Source: Nitrospira sp. UW-LDO-01 (lineage in GTDB: Bacteria; Nitrospirota; Nitrospiria; Nitrospirales; Nitrospiraceae). Taken from it: a stretch of DNA of 46,046 nt. Positions 17,030-25,833 of this stretch are shown in pieces (the stretch's first letter is position 1; the number at the start of each line of letters is the position of its first letter). The notes beneath the pieces were generated by a model. The model did not search any database and was not told where the DNA came from. It saw nothing but the letters and a program-made list of their open reading frames with translations. A program made the translations under genes and the position numbers. Location: NCBI GenBank assembly GCA_002254365.1, contig NIUT01000020.1, forward strand, positions 2,470 through 48,515, written 5' to 3'.

Positions 17030-18856
17030 TTACTTGACCGCAACGGCCCGGACTTGGCGGTACGTCGTCAGTCCCTTGAGTACTTTCTGAATCCCATCTT
17101 GCAACAGGGTGACCATCCCATCTCGCATGGCGATATTGAGAATTTCCGATGTGCGCGCCCGGCTTTGAATGAGATTCTTGATCTCTTCTGAGCCGACCAG
17201 GAGTTCATGTAATGCCACCCGCCCCTTAAATCCGGTTTGATTGCAGACTTCGCACCCCTTCCCGCGACTAAGTCTGAGATCCTCGGTATACGTGACTCCC
17301 AGCTTTTCCCAATGTCTAGCTCCATACCCCTGCACAAGCTCGTCAAACTCCTGCGGTGTTGGATGGTACTCTTCCTTGCAATGGGAACAGATCCGTTTAC
17401 AAAGCCGCATGGCGAGAATGCCCAACATCGCATCAGCAAAGTTAAATGAATCACACCCCATATCAAGCAATCGTGTCACGGTTTCTACCGCACTATTGGT
17501 GTGCAGCGTACTCATCACGAGATGTCCGGTGAGCGATGCTTCGATCGCAATGTCCGCGGTTTCCTTGTCGCGCATCTCGCCGATCATGATGACATCTGGG
17601 TCAGCCCGTAGGAATGCGCGCATCGCCGAAGCAAAGGTAAAGCCGATCTTTGGATGCACTTGTACCTGTCGCAACCCTTCTTGCGTCACTTCGATGGGAT
17701 CTTCTGCCGTCCAAATTTTCCGTTCATCCGTATTGATGTGTTTCAACACGGCGTGAAGCGTCGTGGTCTTCCCTGATCCAGTCGGCCCCACACACAGAAA
17801 AATTCCATAGGGATGCTCAGAGAGTTCCTTCACGGTCTGTAACACACCCTGATGGAAATCCATCGCTTCCAACGGCATGGTTTCCTTGGCGGTCAAGAGC
17901 CGTAGCACGACATCTTCATTGTTTCCTGCCGTCGGCAACGTCGCCACCCGCAATTCAATTTCACGGTCCTTTGCCAGCTTGTAGCGGATCTTTCCATCTT
18001 GAGGCTTTCGCCGCTCAGCAATGTCCAAATTGGCCATAATTTTCAACCGTGAGACGATGGCTCGCCGATAGGCGGCCGGAATCCGCATATAGGTAAAACA
18101 GGTCCCATCGACTCGGAATCGTACCGCAGTCTCTTTACGGTCTGAATAGGGTTCGATGTGGACGTCCGATGCCGCTAAACGATACGCTTCGGCAATAATC
18201 TGGTTTGCCAACCGTACGATGGCCGAGTCGTTTTCATCGATCTCTCTTCGCTCTGCTTCAGCATTCCGCTCGCTCCCAGCTTCATCAACCAGTTCTCCAA
18301 GGATATCCGTGATCGAGCCACCGGTTGCTTGACCTGTTGCCACAAGCAGGTATTGTTCGATATCCCGCCGAAGCCCGACTGCGAATCGAATCGTTGTGCC
18401 TGGAAATGCACGACGAATATCCAAGCCTTTTTCGAGATCGTGTGGATCATTGGTGACGATATCGAGCACTGTGCCCTGACGCTTCATGGGAATCCATGAA
18501 TTTCTTCTAAGGTAATCGAAGCTGAGGTTTTTCAAGAGTTCCGGATCAAGAATGGTCCGTTCGTCGTACGGAACATAGGGGCATTGATAGAACTCACTCA
18601 ATGCTGATCCAAGCGCTGGTTTGGGGACGCGATATTTGTCGATGAGGACAGTCTCGAGATCGACTTCTCGAGAGAGAGATTCTTCCACTGCCGAATCCAA
18701 TTCGGCAGGGCTGACAAGACCCCGATAGGCGATACAATCCAGGAGACTCCGTTCCATGGTCTTTTTTCGAGGGGCCTTGTTCATCGGAGGTCTCTTCAGC
18801 GTCGCAACGGAAAGGACTTCTCGTTTGTTCGGTATTCCAGCTGCTTGTGCAATCAT
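17030..18856 (-). CDS. pilB: Type IV pilus assembly ATPase PilB / GspE family
   Basis: Hexameric secretion ATPase that drives pilus extension. An N-terminal MshEN-like region (about 35-165) is followed by the N2 domain (SDVHIEPYSDR) and the ATPase core with Walker A GPTGSGKTTT near 357-366, Asp box TAEDPIE, Walker B DPDVIMIGEMRD and His box MSTLHTNSAVE. Four cysteines (CKRICSHC and GCEVC) form the zinc site typical of PilB/GspE and absent from PilT. AAGGAAGGG upstream of ATG 18856 supports the start. No pilC platform or pilM-Q genes are in the window, so the rest of the machine is elsewhere; whether this is type IVa pilus or type II secretion cannot be settled locally. Confidence 0.9.
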   Translation of the reverse strand: MIAQAAGIPNKREVLSVATLKRPPMNKAPRKKTMERSLLDCIAYRGLVSPAELDSAVEESLSREVDLETVLIDKYRVPKPALGSALSEFYQCPYVPYDERTILDPELLKNLSFDYLRRNSWIPMKRQGTVLDIVTNDPHDLEKGLDIRRAFPGTTIRFAVGLRRDIEQYLLVATGQATGGSITDILGELVDEAGSERNAEAERREIDENDSAIVRLANQIIAEAYRLAASDVHIEPYSDRKETAVRFRVDGTCFTYMRIPAAYRRAIVSRLKIMANLDIAERRKPQDGKIRYKLAKDREIELRVATLPTAGNNEDVVLRLLTAKETMPLEAMDFHQGVLQTVKELSEHPYGIFLCVGPTGSGKTTTLHAVLKHINTDERKIWTAEDPIEVTQEGLRQVQVHPKIGFTFASAMRAFLRADPDVIMIGEMRDKETADIAIEASLTGHLVMSTLHTNSAVETVTRLLDMGCDSFNFADAMLGILAMRLCKRICSHCKEEYHPTPQEFDELVQGYGARHWEKLGVTYTEDLRLSRGKGCEVCNQTGFKGRVALHELLVGSEEIKNLIQSRARTSEILNIAMRDGMVTLLQDGIQKVLKGLTTYRQVRAVAVK

Positions 18857-18933
18857 TGTAGCCCTTCCTTCTGTCTCGACAACTAGATTGTGTTTTTGGA
18901 TTTGTACTAACCGGCGAAGTACGTGTTAGCAGT

Positions 18934-20403
18934 TCAATACTTGGCGACCCATGTCCCAGGAGCACGATGGACTACCGGCAGACCTCGGAACCACCCCTGT
19001 CCGATATCGTGGTCGTACCAGACCTCAAGGGTATCGCGTGCATCTGTTCCTGTAATCGTTCCTCCACTGACCACTGCCCCATGCACCTTTGCTTTTCCAG
19101 TCACCGTGATATTGCCGGCGGCATACAACACACCGTTGAGCTGAATCCCTGAGAGCTGAACGAGCGCCCGAGCCAGAGTACCATTGAGATCGGTTCTGGG
19201 TGGGCTAAGTGCCTGGATGGTGGCCCCAGATCCAGAGGGATTGAGGTGGATATGGCCCTGCATGACAACCGTCGCTTCGAGATAGGAGACCTGCAACCGG
19301 AGAACTCCGAGGTTGTCCAAGCGTGGCGGCAGTTGGTCCAGCGTGTCGATGAAGAGCAACCCTTGTTGATCACCCGGTACCTGAGACTTCAACACCTCAT
19401 CTGGAGTAACTCCTCGACCCGGCTCTACCACACCTTGCGGATATAACAGCCCCTCTCGGTCAATCGCGAAGTAGCGCCCGAAGCGCTTCGCCATGTGCTT
19501 TAGTTCTTCGTAGGTCCATTGGTCCAGCCGCACCCCCGGGATCGGTGATTGCCTTTCGTGAATATTCGAAAGAAGCCCCGCTGCCTGCTCTGAATCCGGT
19601 TGAGTCACCAGGACCTGTCCCCCAACCCACGCTTCCATCCAGCGATCTTCTCGCTGCGCCGTCTCGTCATAAGTCTGCCCCGTTACCATCGCTGTCACGC
19701 TCTTGGTCGGGATATCGTTCTCATGGCTGAGGACGAGAGTTTCCCCTACTCGCAAATCTCCCCAATGCACTCTGACTAGTGATTCATGTCCTTGACGGAA
19801 TTCCCCCAGGTGCCGTGTCACTTGCACCGCAGCCTTCAGCGGGCGAAGATTCAAGGCACTCAGCTGTAGCAAGACGGACTGCCGGACCGATGGAGTTGTA
19901 GCTGTGGCGATCGTGGCATCAACAGTACACAAGAGGCCCGGATTCGATGGTGCATAGACCTTGACCGCTTCAACATGCCCTAAATGGCGCATCGCGCGAA
20001 AAACGCCGACTTCCGGATCGTTTAAGAGCCGTTCGTCCGCAGGGTTCTCTGCAAGGAGGGCGACATCTGGCTGTTCACTTGTACCGGTAAACTGCGAACG
20101 CCCATTAAGATCAAAGAAAGACGGTCCTCCTTCACCGTCATGATGCCGCTTTTCCCGAAGAAGCTTGAGCTGTGGATGACTAGCGGTCGACTGTGGGTCA
20201 TGAAACCATGCCAGGATCAGTTCGCCTGCCGCATCGGCAAGCTGTTGAGCGACGACCCCTTGATTTCCAGCACGAGCACTGACGACCTCCTGCCCGGAGA
20301 GAGTGAAGAGGGTTGATGCTAAGAGCGATACCAGCAGAACGATGACCATCGCGCCGAGGAGCGCAATCCCTTGTTGATTTCCTGTGAGAGCTCGATGAAG
20401 CAT
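18934..20403 (-). CDS. PilX-like pilus protein with long beta-rich C-terminus
   Basis: The N-terminal helix QQGIALLGAMVIVLLVSLLA is of the PilX N-terminal type, without the canonical GFTLIE site, and the next 40 residues (QEVVSARAGNQGVVAQQLAD) resemble PilX. At 489 residues it is more than twice the usual PilX length. The extra part ends in a strand-rich segment (LNGVLYAAGNITVTGKAKVH, then GAVVSGGTITG) that looks like a beta-helix or bactofilin-like fold, so it could be a surface-exposed pilus component. AAGGAAG precedes the ATG. It lies 15 bases after the second pilW-like gene and 77 before pilB. Confidence 0.8.
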   Translation of the reverse strand: MLHRALTGNQQGIALLGAMVIVLLVSLLASTLFTLSGQEVVSARAGNQGVVAQQLADAAGELILAWFHDPQSTASHPQLKLLREKRHHDGEGGPSFFDLNGRSQFTGTSEQPDVALLAENPADERLLNDPEVGVFRAMRHLGHVEAVKVYAPSNPGLLCTVDATIATATTPSVRQSVLLQLSALNLRPLKAAVQVTRHLGEFRQGHESLVRVHWGDLRVGETLVLSHENDIPTKSVTAMVTGQTYDETAQREDRWMEAWVGGQVLVTQPDSEQAAGLLSNIHERQSPIPGVRLDQWTYEELKHMAKRFGRYFAIDREGLLYPQGVVEPGRGVTPDEVLKSQVPGDQQGLLFIDTLDQLPPRLDNLGVLRLQVSYLEATVVMQGHIHLNPSGSGATIQALSPPRTDLNGTLARALVQLSGIQLNGVLYAAGNITVTGKAKVHGAVVSGGTITGTDARDTLEVWYDHDIGQGWFRGLPVVHRAPGTWVAKY

Positions 20404-20418
20404 GGTGTTCTTCCTTGT

Positions 20419-21177
20419 TTATGATTGAATAGAGACATCCCGCAGCATCCGGCCTCGGGATTGATCAGAATCAATTTCTAATACGATCCGTTTCACGCGG
20501 GAGATCGCGTTCGTTCTTTCCCCCATCTCGTCCCAATACGACAGCTGGACATCCATGAGACGCCCGATCATCACACTCGCCCCTCCATCGACCATGCGCA
20601 TAAGTTGCGTGACTCCGTCCTCATCCCGTTTGGCGTAGTAGATGACCCGATTACGAACTTCCACACTCGCCCCCGCAGAAAACGTTGCTCCAAGCGGCTC
20701 GAGCAATGTTAATTGGTTCCGTTGCCCTGCCCGTGCGAGCCGATGTGACTCGCAATTCGATAGACCGCAAATCATGATGGTCTTTCCGACGCCCCATCCA
20801 CTGCCATCCTGCACGGCAATCACGGACTGCCCTGGGAGAAGAGCGTCGGTCGTATTGGTCCGAAGTGCGCCGAGATTCGCATGGAACAGAATCCGATCTG
20901 AGTCGGCGATCTCGATCGATTCGGGAGTTGCGAGCCGAACCTCCTGCTCGAAGACTTCCAGGCCTAGTCGGATATCTTGCTGTTGTCTGATTGCCGCGAA
21001 CTGATTGTCTGCGTGGGTTTTGGCCACAGTGAAGATGTCTAAGGTGGCCGCCATTACTGCAACCCCGATCGCCAAACTGAGTATCACCTCAATCATGGTG
21101 AACCCAGACTGGGCAAGTGCCATCTCAGAAGCAGACTGCCGCTGTCTCGGATGAAGGTTAGGCCTACCGTGACTCAT
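20419..21177 (-). CDS. PilW-like minor pilin, second set
   Basis: A prepilin with cleavage motif QSG-FTMIEVILSLAIGVAVM, including the Glu at position 5, in a 252-residue protein. The body (RQQQDIRLGLEVFEQEVRLA) matches the PilW/GspJ pattern of a helix leading to a beta domain. The ATG at 21177 overlaps the stop of the PilV-like gene (ATGA); an internal ATG (MALAQSG) is possible and would give a shorter leader. Part of a tightly coupled run gspH-pilV-pilW-pilX-like leading to pilB. Confidence 0.85.
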   Translation of the reverse strand: MSHGRPNLHPRQRQSASEMALAQSGFTMIEVILSLAIGVAVMAATLDIFTVAKTHADNQFAAIRQQQDIRLGLEVFEQEVRLATPESIEIADSDRILFHANLGALRTNTTDALLPGQSVIAVQDGSGWGVGKTIMICGLSNCESHRLARAGQRNQLTLLEPLGATFSAGASVEVRNRVIYYAKRDEDGVTQLMRMVDGGASVMIGRLMDVQLSYWDEMGERTNAISRVKRIVLEIDSDQSRGRMLRDVSIQS

Positions 21178-21659
21178 CGGTACCCCACATAGCTGGGATT
21201 CGCCCGCATTGTCGCCATCTGGACCTCCCGCTTCTCCTTGTTCCGCCCGAGATACGATGCCACCGCCTGAATCCTGACCATACTGGTCTCACCCAATGGT
21301 CCGGGGCGATCCGTCTCGACCGTCCAGACCACAGTTATTCCATCCCGCTCGTACATGGCGGTATAGATGCCATCGCCTGGGGCAATGTCGAAACCGGTGC
21401 CATCATCGATCATGTGGGTTTCAGGAATACCATCTCGATCAAGATCATCTTCCAGCAGTAACTGCCATCGAACAGAGCGCTTCGCTTCCAGCCTCCCATG
21501 AACCAACTCTAGCGCCTGGCTGTTCATCACACTCTGCCGAGCGTATCTGGAAGAGATCTCCACCGCGCCCAGTGTCCCCATTAGGGCGATACCAGAGATC
21601 ATCATCGCCACCATGACCTCCACCAAACTGATGCCGGTACTATTCATCATCTGTCTCAT
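21174..21659 (-). CDS. PilV-like minor pilin, second set
   Basis: A 161-residue prepilin with a short leader and motif STG-ISLVEVMVAMMISGIALM, with Glu at mature position 5. The remainder is a small beta domain of PilV/GspI type, with an Asp-rich loop DDLDRDGIPETH that could bind calcium. Its start overlaps the GspH-like stop and its stop overlaps the PilW-like start, both ATGA, so translation of the three is coupled. Confidence 0.85.
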   Translation of the reverse strand: MRQMMNSTGISLVEVMVAMMISGIALMGTLGAVEISSRYARQSVMNSQALELVHGRLEAKRSVRWQLLLEDDLDRDGIPETHMIDDGTGFDIAPGDGIYTAMYERDGITVVWTVETDRPGPLGETSMVRIQAVASYLGRNKEKREVQMATMRANPSYVGYR

Positions 21660-22087
21660 AGAATGGATACCCGACCTGTGATACTCACGGTAAGCTTCTG
21701 ACTCGAACCCGCTCGGCCATGGAGATGAATCGTCGTGGCTGTCGCAGACCGTCCACTCGGGTGAAACAGGATCTCCGACCCTGCACTCGGCTCTTCGATC
21801 ACAAGTTGCTTGTCGCTGTAACGATAGACGTGATGCGTGAACCCAGTGTTGGCAAACTGTGTGACTAGTTCTCGCTGGTCTAGGTCGATGAGCACCCGCA
21901 CACGATCGTGGTTCGTAAGGGCCAGTTGCTTGGCAAGACGGAGTTCCGATGCGATCTCTTCGGCTGCACAGCGAACCTGAGTACGGGAGTTGAGATGCAT
22001 GAAGGTTGGTAGCGCCATACCCGCCACGATAGCGACGATGCCGACCACGACCAGGAGTTCTGTGACCGTCTTTCCTTCTTGCGTCAT
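21656..22087 (-). CDS. GspH/FimT-like pseudopilin, second set
   Basis: From the ATG at 22087 the leader MTQEG is followed by a divergent prepilin motif, G-KTVTELLVVVGIVAIV, in which Lys replaces the usual Phe but Glu at position 5 is kept. The continuation ASELRLAKQLALTNHDRVRV is typical of GspH. A longer frame to 22168 lacks support; GGAGAGGAAG just before 22087 fits a ribosome binding site. First gene of the second minor-pilin set. Confidence 0.85.
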   Translation of the reverse strand: MTQEGKTVTELLVVVGIVAIVAGMALPTFMHLNSRTQVRCAAEEIASELRLAKQLALTNHDRVRVLIDLDQRELVTQFANTGFTHHVYRYSDKQLVIEEPSAGSEILFHPSGRSATATTIHLHGRAGSSQKLTVSITGRVSIL

Positions 22088-22375
22088 GTCTTCCTCTCCA
22101 GTTCTTTCTCCGCTCGATTGACGTAGCGGTATCTCAAGAGTCGTGCCGCATCGAACTCGATCCCGCATGGGCTGTACCGTTGACTAGGTCCGCATGAATT
22201 GGAGTGATGCAACCCACTGAAAAAATGAGGACAACTTGCGGTTTCAGAGTGTGAGACTGTAGAGAATTACGTGTGCGGAGGAGTCGCAGGAAGAATGCGA
22301 ATTACCAAACCAAAGAGATACAGTTCTCGACAGAAAAGATACAGTCGAATCTCCTGGAATCGGCCAGCAGAGCCA
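22088..22375. other. Spacer between prepilin peptidase and second pilin set
   Basis: About 290 bp with no convincing gene. It holds the two nine-base direct repeats listed separately. No clear sigma-54 or sigma-70 promoter could be matched, although a promoter for the downstream pilin set is expected here. Confidence 0.5.
22316..22345. repeat. Pair of AGATACAGT direct repeats
   Basis: The nonamer AGATACAGT occurs at 22316-22324 and 22337-22345, a 21-base period, i.e. about two helical turns, so both copies face the same side of the DNA. This geometry suits a regulator bound as tandem dimers, but with two short copies chance cannot be excluded. Confidence 0.4.
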
Positions 22376-23161
22376 TTATCCCGCCAATAGGCTCTGGTAC
22401 CAATCAAGGAGTGACTGCCCAAAGAAGAGAGAAACCAGCGCGCCACAAACAAGAAACGGCCCAAAGGGGATATAGTCTTCCCGTCTAATTATCTTTGAAG
22501 CGATGAGCGTCACCCCGACGACCGATCCAAGAAATGACCCCAGCATGATGGTCATGACGGCAGGCTTCCACCCCAAAAACGCTCCGATCATAGCGAGCAG
22601 CTTGATATCTCCCCCACCCATTCCCTCTTTACCAAAAAGATATGGGCTGGCCCAAGCAAGCAGCCAGAGAATCCCCCCACCAACGAGCAACCCGATGATG
22701 CCGTTGACAAGGCCCAGCGGCAGGATCGTACCTGCACTGATCAGGCCGAGTATAATTCCTGGGAATGTAATGGCATTCGGGATGATTTTATGACTCAGAT
22801 CAGTTCCCGCGACTACGAGGAGCGCGGAATAGAGCCCCCAATAGACCATCGTGGCCCAGGTGAGTCCAAAAAACCATAGAACACCCACATAACCGAGACC
22901 ATTCAGTATTTCCACCGCTGGGTATTGCAACGGAATGCGTACTGCGCACTGTCGGCACCGTCCGGCCAATGCCACATAACTCAAGATCGGGATATTATCG
23001 TACCACGCAATGGCATGAGAGCAGGTGGGACAATGCGACCCGGGCCAGGCTACGGATTCGTGCCTCGGCAATCGATAAATGCAGACATTGAGAAAACTTC
23101 CAACGATAGCCCCAAAGAAACCACTAAATAGCAGCAGCAAAACGTTGTGACTGTCATGCAT
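22376..23161 (-). CDS. pilD: Prepilin peptidase (leader peptidase / N-methyltransferase)
   Basis: An aspartic membrane protease that cleaves and N-methylates type IV prepilins. The N-terminal cytoplasmic region has two CxxC pairs (CPTCSHAI and CRQCAVR) as in bifunctional PilD, plus the NIPILSY motif. The first catalytic Asp is expected in AGTDLSHKIIPN and the second in GMGGGDIKLLAMIG, the GxGD motif. Several membrane segments follow, total 261 residues. It probably processes the two pilin sets encoded beside it. The region ahead of its ATG at 23161 has only a weak ribosome binding site and faces a divergent LuxR-type gene. Confidence 0.95.
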   Translation of the reverse strand: MHDSHNVLLLLFSGFFGAIVGSFLNVCIYRLPRHESVAWPGSHCPTCSHAIAWYDNIPILSYVALAGRCRQCAVRIPLQYPAVEILNGLGYVGVLWFFGLTWATMVYWGLYSALLVVAGTDLSHKIIPNAITFPGIILGLISAGTILPLGLVNGIIGLLVGGGILWLLAWASPYLFGKEGMGGGDIKLLAMIGAFLGWKPAVMTIMLGSFLGSVVGVTLIASKIIRREDYIPFGPFLVCGALVSLFFGQSLLDWYQSLLAG

Positions 23162-23316
23162 AATTGCTCAGAGTGCTTTCCCTACCTAGCATCCCCACTA
23201 GGGCCGAATTGCCTTTCTTTACTTTTTTCTGGCAACATCCCATAATTGCCTCGTCGCAAAACGACTGCAATCGAGTATACCTGAAACTGCGTACGATCAA
23301 AGGAGAACTCAACATC

Positions 23317-23595
23317 ATGGCTAAGATAGCTGCAAAGACTCGTCCTCGGAAATCACTTGCTGATCTTCAACCTCCGCCTCGCCCCCGCCGACCGGAATCC
23401 CTAACCTCACGAGAACAGGAAATTCTTGAGTTGATTTGGGCTGGCTTCAAGAATAAAGAAATCGGTCAGCGCTTGAAGATCAGTGTCAAGACAGTAGAAG
23501 CCCACCGTGCCAATATGATGAAGAAGTTGCGCGTGTCGAATACGGCTCAACTGCTAAAGACCGCTATCCAGGGGGGGTCGCTCCGAGTCCGTTGA
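23317..23595 (+). CDS. Stand-alone LuxR/GerE-type HTH regulator
   Basis: A 92-residue protein made of a basic, Pro-rich N-terminus (about 1-28) and a complete GerE-type HTH: SLTSREQEILELIWAGFKNK, then EIGQRLKISVKTVEAHRAN and MMKKLRVSNTAQLL. There is no receiver, PAS or autoinducer-binding domain. ATG 23317 is chosen because AAAGGAGA precedes it; the frame extends upstream to 23164 without support. It is divergent from pilD, so pilus genes are candidate targets. Its last 42 bases overlap the convergent rlmB gene. Confidence 0.85.
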   Translation: MAKIAAKTRPRKSLADLQPPPRPRRPESLTSREQEILELIWAGFKNKEIGQRLKISVKTVEAHRANMMKKLRVSNTAQLLKTAIQGGSLRVR

Positions 23596-24372
23596 ACTGC
23601 CTGCCGCGTGGTAAGCCTGCTCTCGTTGTCGCAGGACCTCGTACAAGACGATTGCCGCAGAAGCTGACACATTGAGGGATTGGACTTGGCCCCGGAGCGG
23701 AATACGCACACACTCGTCACAGTGCTGGACCACGCCTGATCGAATTCCAGTCCCCTCGGCCCCGAGCACGAATCCGACTGGTCCTCGATAGTCAATGTCG
23801 GTATATATTTTTTGAGCTGAGGGTGTCACGCCATAGATCCATACCCCGGCTGCCTTGAGGGAGTCCAGCAGTCGGCTCAGGTTTGTCACACGCGCGACTG
23901 GGATATGGTCAATGGCGCCAGCCGAGGCTTTCGCAACCACTGAGGTCAGTCCCGCAGCCCTTCGCTCCGGGATAAAGACGCCCTGCGCACCAGCCCCTTC
24001 CGCCGTCCGAAGAATGGCCCCCAGATTGTGCGGGTCTTCAACCCCATCGAGGATCACCAATAAGGGAGGCTCCTGTCGTTGGGCTGCTCGATCCAGAATT
24101 TCCTCTTGAGTCCCATAGGCTTTTGCCGCAGTAAAGGCGACAATGCCTTGGTGCTTGCCATTGGGAACTAGCCGATCGAGCGAAGCGAGGGGCTGAATAT
24201 GAACGGGGATCCGGCGAGATCGGGCTAAGTGGACAAGATCTGTGAACTGTTTGTCGACACGGAGAACCAGGATTCTCTGGAGCTGTCTCTTACCAGCCTT
24301 CAGCGCTTCACGTACCGCATGGAGCCCATACAGAAGCTCTTCAGGATTAGCGCTTCCAGCGGCTGGTGCCAT
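23554..24372 (-). CDS. rlmB: 23S rRNA (guanosine-2'-O-)-methyltransferase RlmB (SpoU family)
   Basis: A SPOUT-class 2'-O-methyltransferase. An N-terminal substrate-binding domain (LLYGLHAVREALKAG) is followed by the SpoU motifs DGVEDPHNLGAILRTAEGAG (motif 1), VLGAEGTGIR (motif 2) and IPLRGQVQSLNVSASAAIVL (motif 3), which form the AdoMet knot. The family member RlmB methylates G2251 of 23S rRNA; a related tRNA/rRNA target cannot be excluded. The ATG at 24372, inside the end of cysS, fits the family N-terminus; an upstream frame to 24495 would overlap cysS further. The C-terminus extends about 18 residues beyond the usual LYEVLRQR, and this tail is the part that overlaps the LuxR-type gene. Confidence 0.92.
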   Translation of the reverse strand: MAPAAGSANPEELLYGLHAVREALKAGKRQLQRILVLRVDKQFTDLVHLARSRRIPVHIQPLASLDRLVPNGKHQGIVAFTAAKAYGTQEEILDRAAQRQEPPLLVILDGVEDPHNLGAILRTAEGAGAQGVFIPERRAAGLTSVVAKASAGAIDHIPVARVTNLSRLLDSLKAAGVWIYGVTPSAQKIYTDIDYRGPVGFVLGAEGTGIRSGVVQHCDECVRIPLRGQVQSLNVSASAAIVLYEVLRQREQAYHAAGSSTDSERPPLDSGL

Positions 24373-25828
24373 CGGGCTTGTCCTCAATTGTAATTCCCAG
24401 AGACTTGAGCTCTTCCCTGATTGTATCGGCCTGTTTGTAGTCCTTGCGCGCCTTAGCTTCAATGCGTTCAGCCAGTCTGGCTTCGATCTGCGCATTTGTC
24501 ATTGGAGCTTCTATTGTTAGAGTTGGGGCGAAGGTTGTAAGGACCAGGTGAGCAGGCTTTGGTTCAATGCGGACATTGAAATCCCACCGGTCAAACTGAA
24601 ACAATCCTAGGTTGTTGCCAAGAGCTCGAAACTCCTCTCTCACTCTCCGTTGGTCTTCAGCGGAAAGGCCATGCCCAAGCAATTTATTTACATCGCTCCG
24701 CAGCCCTTGGAACGCTGCGAGTGCAGCTGATGTATTAAGGTCATCATCCATCGCTTGAGCAAATGACTTTCTGGTCCGCTCCACCGTAGCCTGAAGCGCG
24801 TCACGATCTCCTCCACTAGATCTGCTTGGTTCATTAAGCCGATTAAACAGGTCGTAAAACCCGTTCAACGCCTGCTTCGCTTCTTTCAAGGCCTGGTCTG
24901 AAAAATCAAGAGGACTATGGTAGTGCGTCGATAACAGAAAATATCGAAGGATTTCCCCCGTGACCTCGCCGGACCATGCTGACTTGTCAAAAATCTCCCG
25001 AATCGTGAAGAAGTTCCCCAGTGACTTCGACATCTTCTCTTTGTTGACCTGCACAAACCCGTTGTGTATCCAATAGCGTGCGAATTCTTTCCCTGTTGCT
25101 CCGCACGATTGAGCGACTTCGTTCTCATGGTGTGGAAAAATAAGATCCATCCCACCACCATGAATATCGAACGTTTCCCCCAGATGACGGATCGACATGG
25201 CGGAGCATTCGATGTGCCAACCCGGACGACCGGGCCCCCAGGGACTCTCCCAGGACGGCTCACCTGGCTTACTACTCTTCCACAGGGCAAAATCCATCGG
25301 ATGACGTTTCCGCTCATCCACGTCCACCCGCGCGCCAGCTTGTAAGTCCTCAAGTCGTCGTTTTGACAGTCGTCCATATTCTGGATATTTCACGACTTCA
25401 AAATACACATCTCCGTCCACGATATACGCCAACCCTTTGGAGACTAATCGCTCAGTCAGCTGGATGATGTCGGCAATATGTTCCGTAGCTTTTGGCTCTT
25501 CCGTCGCAACTCTGATTCCCAATTTACCCATGTCTTCGTGATACGCCTGAATGTATTTGGTCGTAACGGCGTCACAGGAAACACCCTGTTCTTGTGCTCT
25601 CTTAATGATCTTGTCGTCGACATCCGTGAAATTCTTCACGAAAGTCACGGCGTAGCCACAAGACTCCAGGTAACGACGGAGCACGTCAAAGACCAAGGCG
25701 CTGCGCGCATGGCCGATGTGACAATAGTCATAGACCGTCACACCACAGACATACATGCGGACCTTGTTCGGTTCGATCGGCTCGAATACTTCTTGTCGCC
25801 CGGTCAGAGTATTGAAGAGCTTGAGCAT
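24347..25828 (-). CDS. cysS: Cysteinyl-tRNA synthetase
   Basis: Class I aminoacyl-tRNA synthetase charging tRNA-Cys. The zinc-ligand Cys is in [18 protein letters not shown], which also contains the HIGH signature; the KMSKS signature is in [12 protein letters not shown]; further zinc ligands lie in WHIECSAM and [13 protein letters not shown]. The ATG at 25828 ([10 protein letters not shown]) gives the usual N-terminus; a TTG at 25867 would overlap dedA and has no ribosome binding site. Length, about 493 residues, is normal. Preceded by dedA at a 5-bp gap. Confidence 0.96.
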   Translation of the reverse strand: MLKLFNTLTGRQEVFEPIEPNKVRMYVCGVTVYDYCHIGHARSALVFDVLRRYLESCGYAVTFVKNFTDVDDKIIKRAQEQGVSCDAVTTKYIQAYHEDMGKLGIRVATEEPKATEHIADIIQLTERLVSKGLAYIVDGDVYFEVVKYPEYGRLSKRRLEDLQAGARVDVDERKRHPMDFALWKSSKPGEPSWESPWGPGRPGWHIECSAMSIRHLGETFDIHGGGMDLIFPHHENEVAQSCGATGKEFARYWIHNGFVQVNKEKMSKSLGNFFTIREIFDKSAWSGEVTGEILRYFLLSTHYHSPLDFSDQALKEAKQALNGFYDLFNRLNEPSRSSGGDRDALQATVERTRKSFAQAMDDDLNTSAALAAFQGLRSDVNKLLGHGLSAEDQRRVREEFRALGNNLGLFQFDRWDFNVRIEPKPAHLVLTTFAPTLTIEAPMTNAQIEARLAERIEAKARKDYKQADTIREELKSLGITIEDKPDGTSRWKR

Positions 25829-25833
25829 GAAGT

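Noticed and set aside
22190..22260. Sigma-54 promoter for the second pilin set
   Set aside because: A TTGCA-like stretch is present on the minus strand but no GG lies at the required distance.
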